This document shows, one piece after another, positions 14,605 to 15,185 of a DNA stretch of 15,185 nucleotides. Numbering within the stretch: position 1 is the first letter of the stretch; each line of letters begins with the position of its first letter. Made by a program: the position numbers and the translations under genes. The notes below the pieces were generated by a model. That model saw only the letters and a program-made list of their open reading frames with translations. It was not told the DNA's origin and did not search any database. Where the stretch lies: the NCBI GenBank assembly GCA_023396665.1, contig JAEWVL010000243.1, forward strand, positions 1-15,185, in the 5' to 3' direction. The DNA comes from Spirochaetota bacterium. Lineage in GTDB: Bacteria > Spirochaetota > UBA4802 > JAFGJZ01.

Positions 14605-15185
14605 TACAGCACAGGCAATTTGCGACCGGACCGCTTGAAGTGACAAGTTCCCTGGTCTATAGTGAGCATTCGCTGATTGTCATCGATCCGGGTGACAATC
14701 TTGCTGATCGTCTTCAGAAGATCGGTCCGCGTGAGAATGTAACAGTTTTATTGACCCACGCTCATATCGATCATGTGGCCGGGGTGGGGTCGGTACTGGA
14801 TTGTTATCCACAAGCGGTGATCGTTTTGAACAAAAAAGACGAGATGTTGCTGCAGAATCTTGATTATCAGGCTGAAACCCTCGGATTTCTGCCCGTTAAG
14901 CAGATAATTCCCGGGATTGTTATCCAGGGCGACGGCGAGATGCTGGCGGGAGATATCCCCGTTCGATATCTGGAAATCGGCGGGCATACGGCCGGGTCGA
15001 CCGTGTTTATTATCGATGGTATTATCTATACGGGCGATACGCTCTTCAATCACGTTATCGGGCGTACTGACCTCATGGGAAGCACCACTCATCAGGAGCT
15101 GGTCGGCAATATCCGTAAAAAGCTGATGGTATTTGACGATGAAATGCGGGTCATTCCCGGTCAGGGCCCTGCAACAAGCATAGGG
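14601..15185 (+). CDS. MBL-fold hydrolase, glyoxalase-II-like (3' end outside window)
   Basis: 195 codons are visible from ATG 14601, which overlaps the methyltransferase stop as ATGA; the frame is still open at the window end. It has the metallo-beta-lactamase fold of the glyoxalase II/YcbL type: THAHIDHVAG (H53, H55, D57, H58), GGHTAGS (H129), TGDTLF (D146) and GRTDLMGS. These enzymes hydrolyse thioesters or phosphoesters with two bound metals. The last expected ligand, the His of PGHGPxT, reads Gln: VIPGQGPATSIG (Q188), which may weaken the second metal site. The family is usually 200-230 residues, so only a short C-terminal piece is missing. Function in concert with the exonuclease and methyltransferase is unknown. 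Confidence 0.88.
   Translation, partial: MIQHRQFATGPLEVTSSLVYSEHSLIVIDPGDNLADRLQKIGPRENVTVLLTHAHIDHVAGVGSVLDCYPQAVIVLNKKDEMLLQNLDYQAETLGFLPVKQIIPGIVIQGDGEMLAGDIPVRYLEIGGHTAGSTVFIIDGIIYTGDTLFNHVIGRTDLMGSTTHQELVGNIRKKLMVFDDEMRVIPGQGPATSIG

Overview
The window reads as chromosomal DNA of a free-living, Gram-negative-type bacterium with moderate GC. Evidence for two membranes is a lipoprotein with a clear lipobox, a secreted small protein ending in a beta-barrel-like aromatic C-terminus, and a secreted TPR protein. The ribbon-helix-helix (RHH) protein and the conserved orphan family next to it remind me of Spirochaetota, but no marker here settles the phylum and I hold that assignment loosely.

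Region 1 (1-3240) is accessory and decayed. It opens with two hairpin-forming inverted repeats, then the last ~95 residues of an Rhs/YD-repeat core joined to a variable, AT-rich C-terminal tip of about 227 residues. A 67-residue two-helix membrane protein overlaps the tip's 3' end, where an immunity gene would sit. After a 256-base gap comes a secreted lipoprotein gene. Directly behind its stop codon lies the 3' end of a Fic-domain gene, recognisable from the remains of the Fic loop and helix onward but lacking its catalytic His. This looks like a site of repeated gene exchange.

Region 2 (3244-7366) carries gdhA (glutamate dehydrogenase) with a textbook terminator. Next is a divergent pair: a 152-residue protein with two RHH-like halves on the minus strand, and a highly motif-rich conserved protein of unknown function on the plus strand. 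A single-domain STAS protein (anti-sigma-factor antagonist type) and a small exported, probably outer-membrane, protein follow.

Region 3 (7387-10162, minus strand) is a tight three-gene operon: HAD-family phosphoglycolate-phosphatase-like hydrolase, MATE efflux transporter, DUF2461 protein.

Region 4 (10343-15185, plus strand) starts with a sigma70-type promoter and an exported TPR/coiled-coil protein. It continues with yebC-ruvC (1-base spacing), a structured terminator-like element, and an overlapping run of a DEDDy 3'-5' exonuclease, a SAM methyltransferase and an MBL-fold hydrolase. The last gene is cut by the window end; its final expected metal-ligand His reads as Gln.

I found no CRISPR array, tRNA, rRNA or intact insertion sequence. 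The most unusual content is the orphan Rhs tip with its candidate immunity gene, the Fic remnant, the tandem-RHH protein with an 18-base repeat at both ends of its gene, and the His-to-Gln change in the MBL protein.
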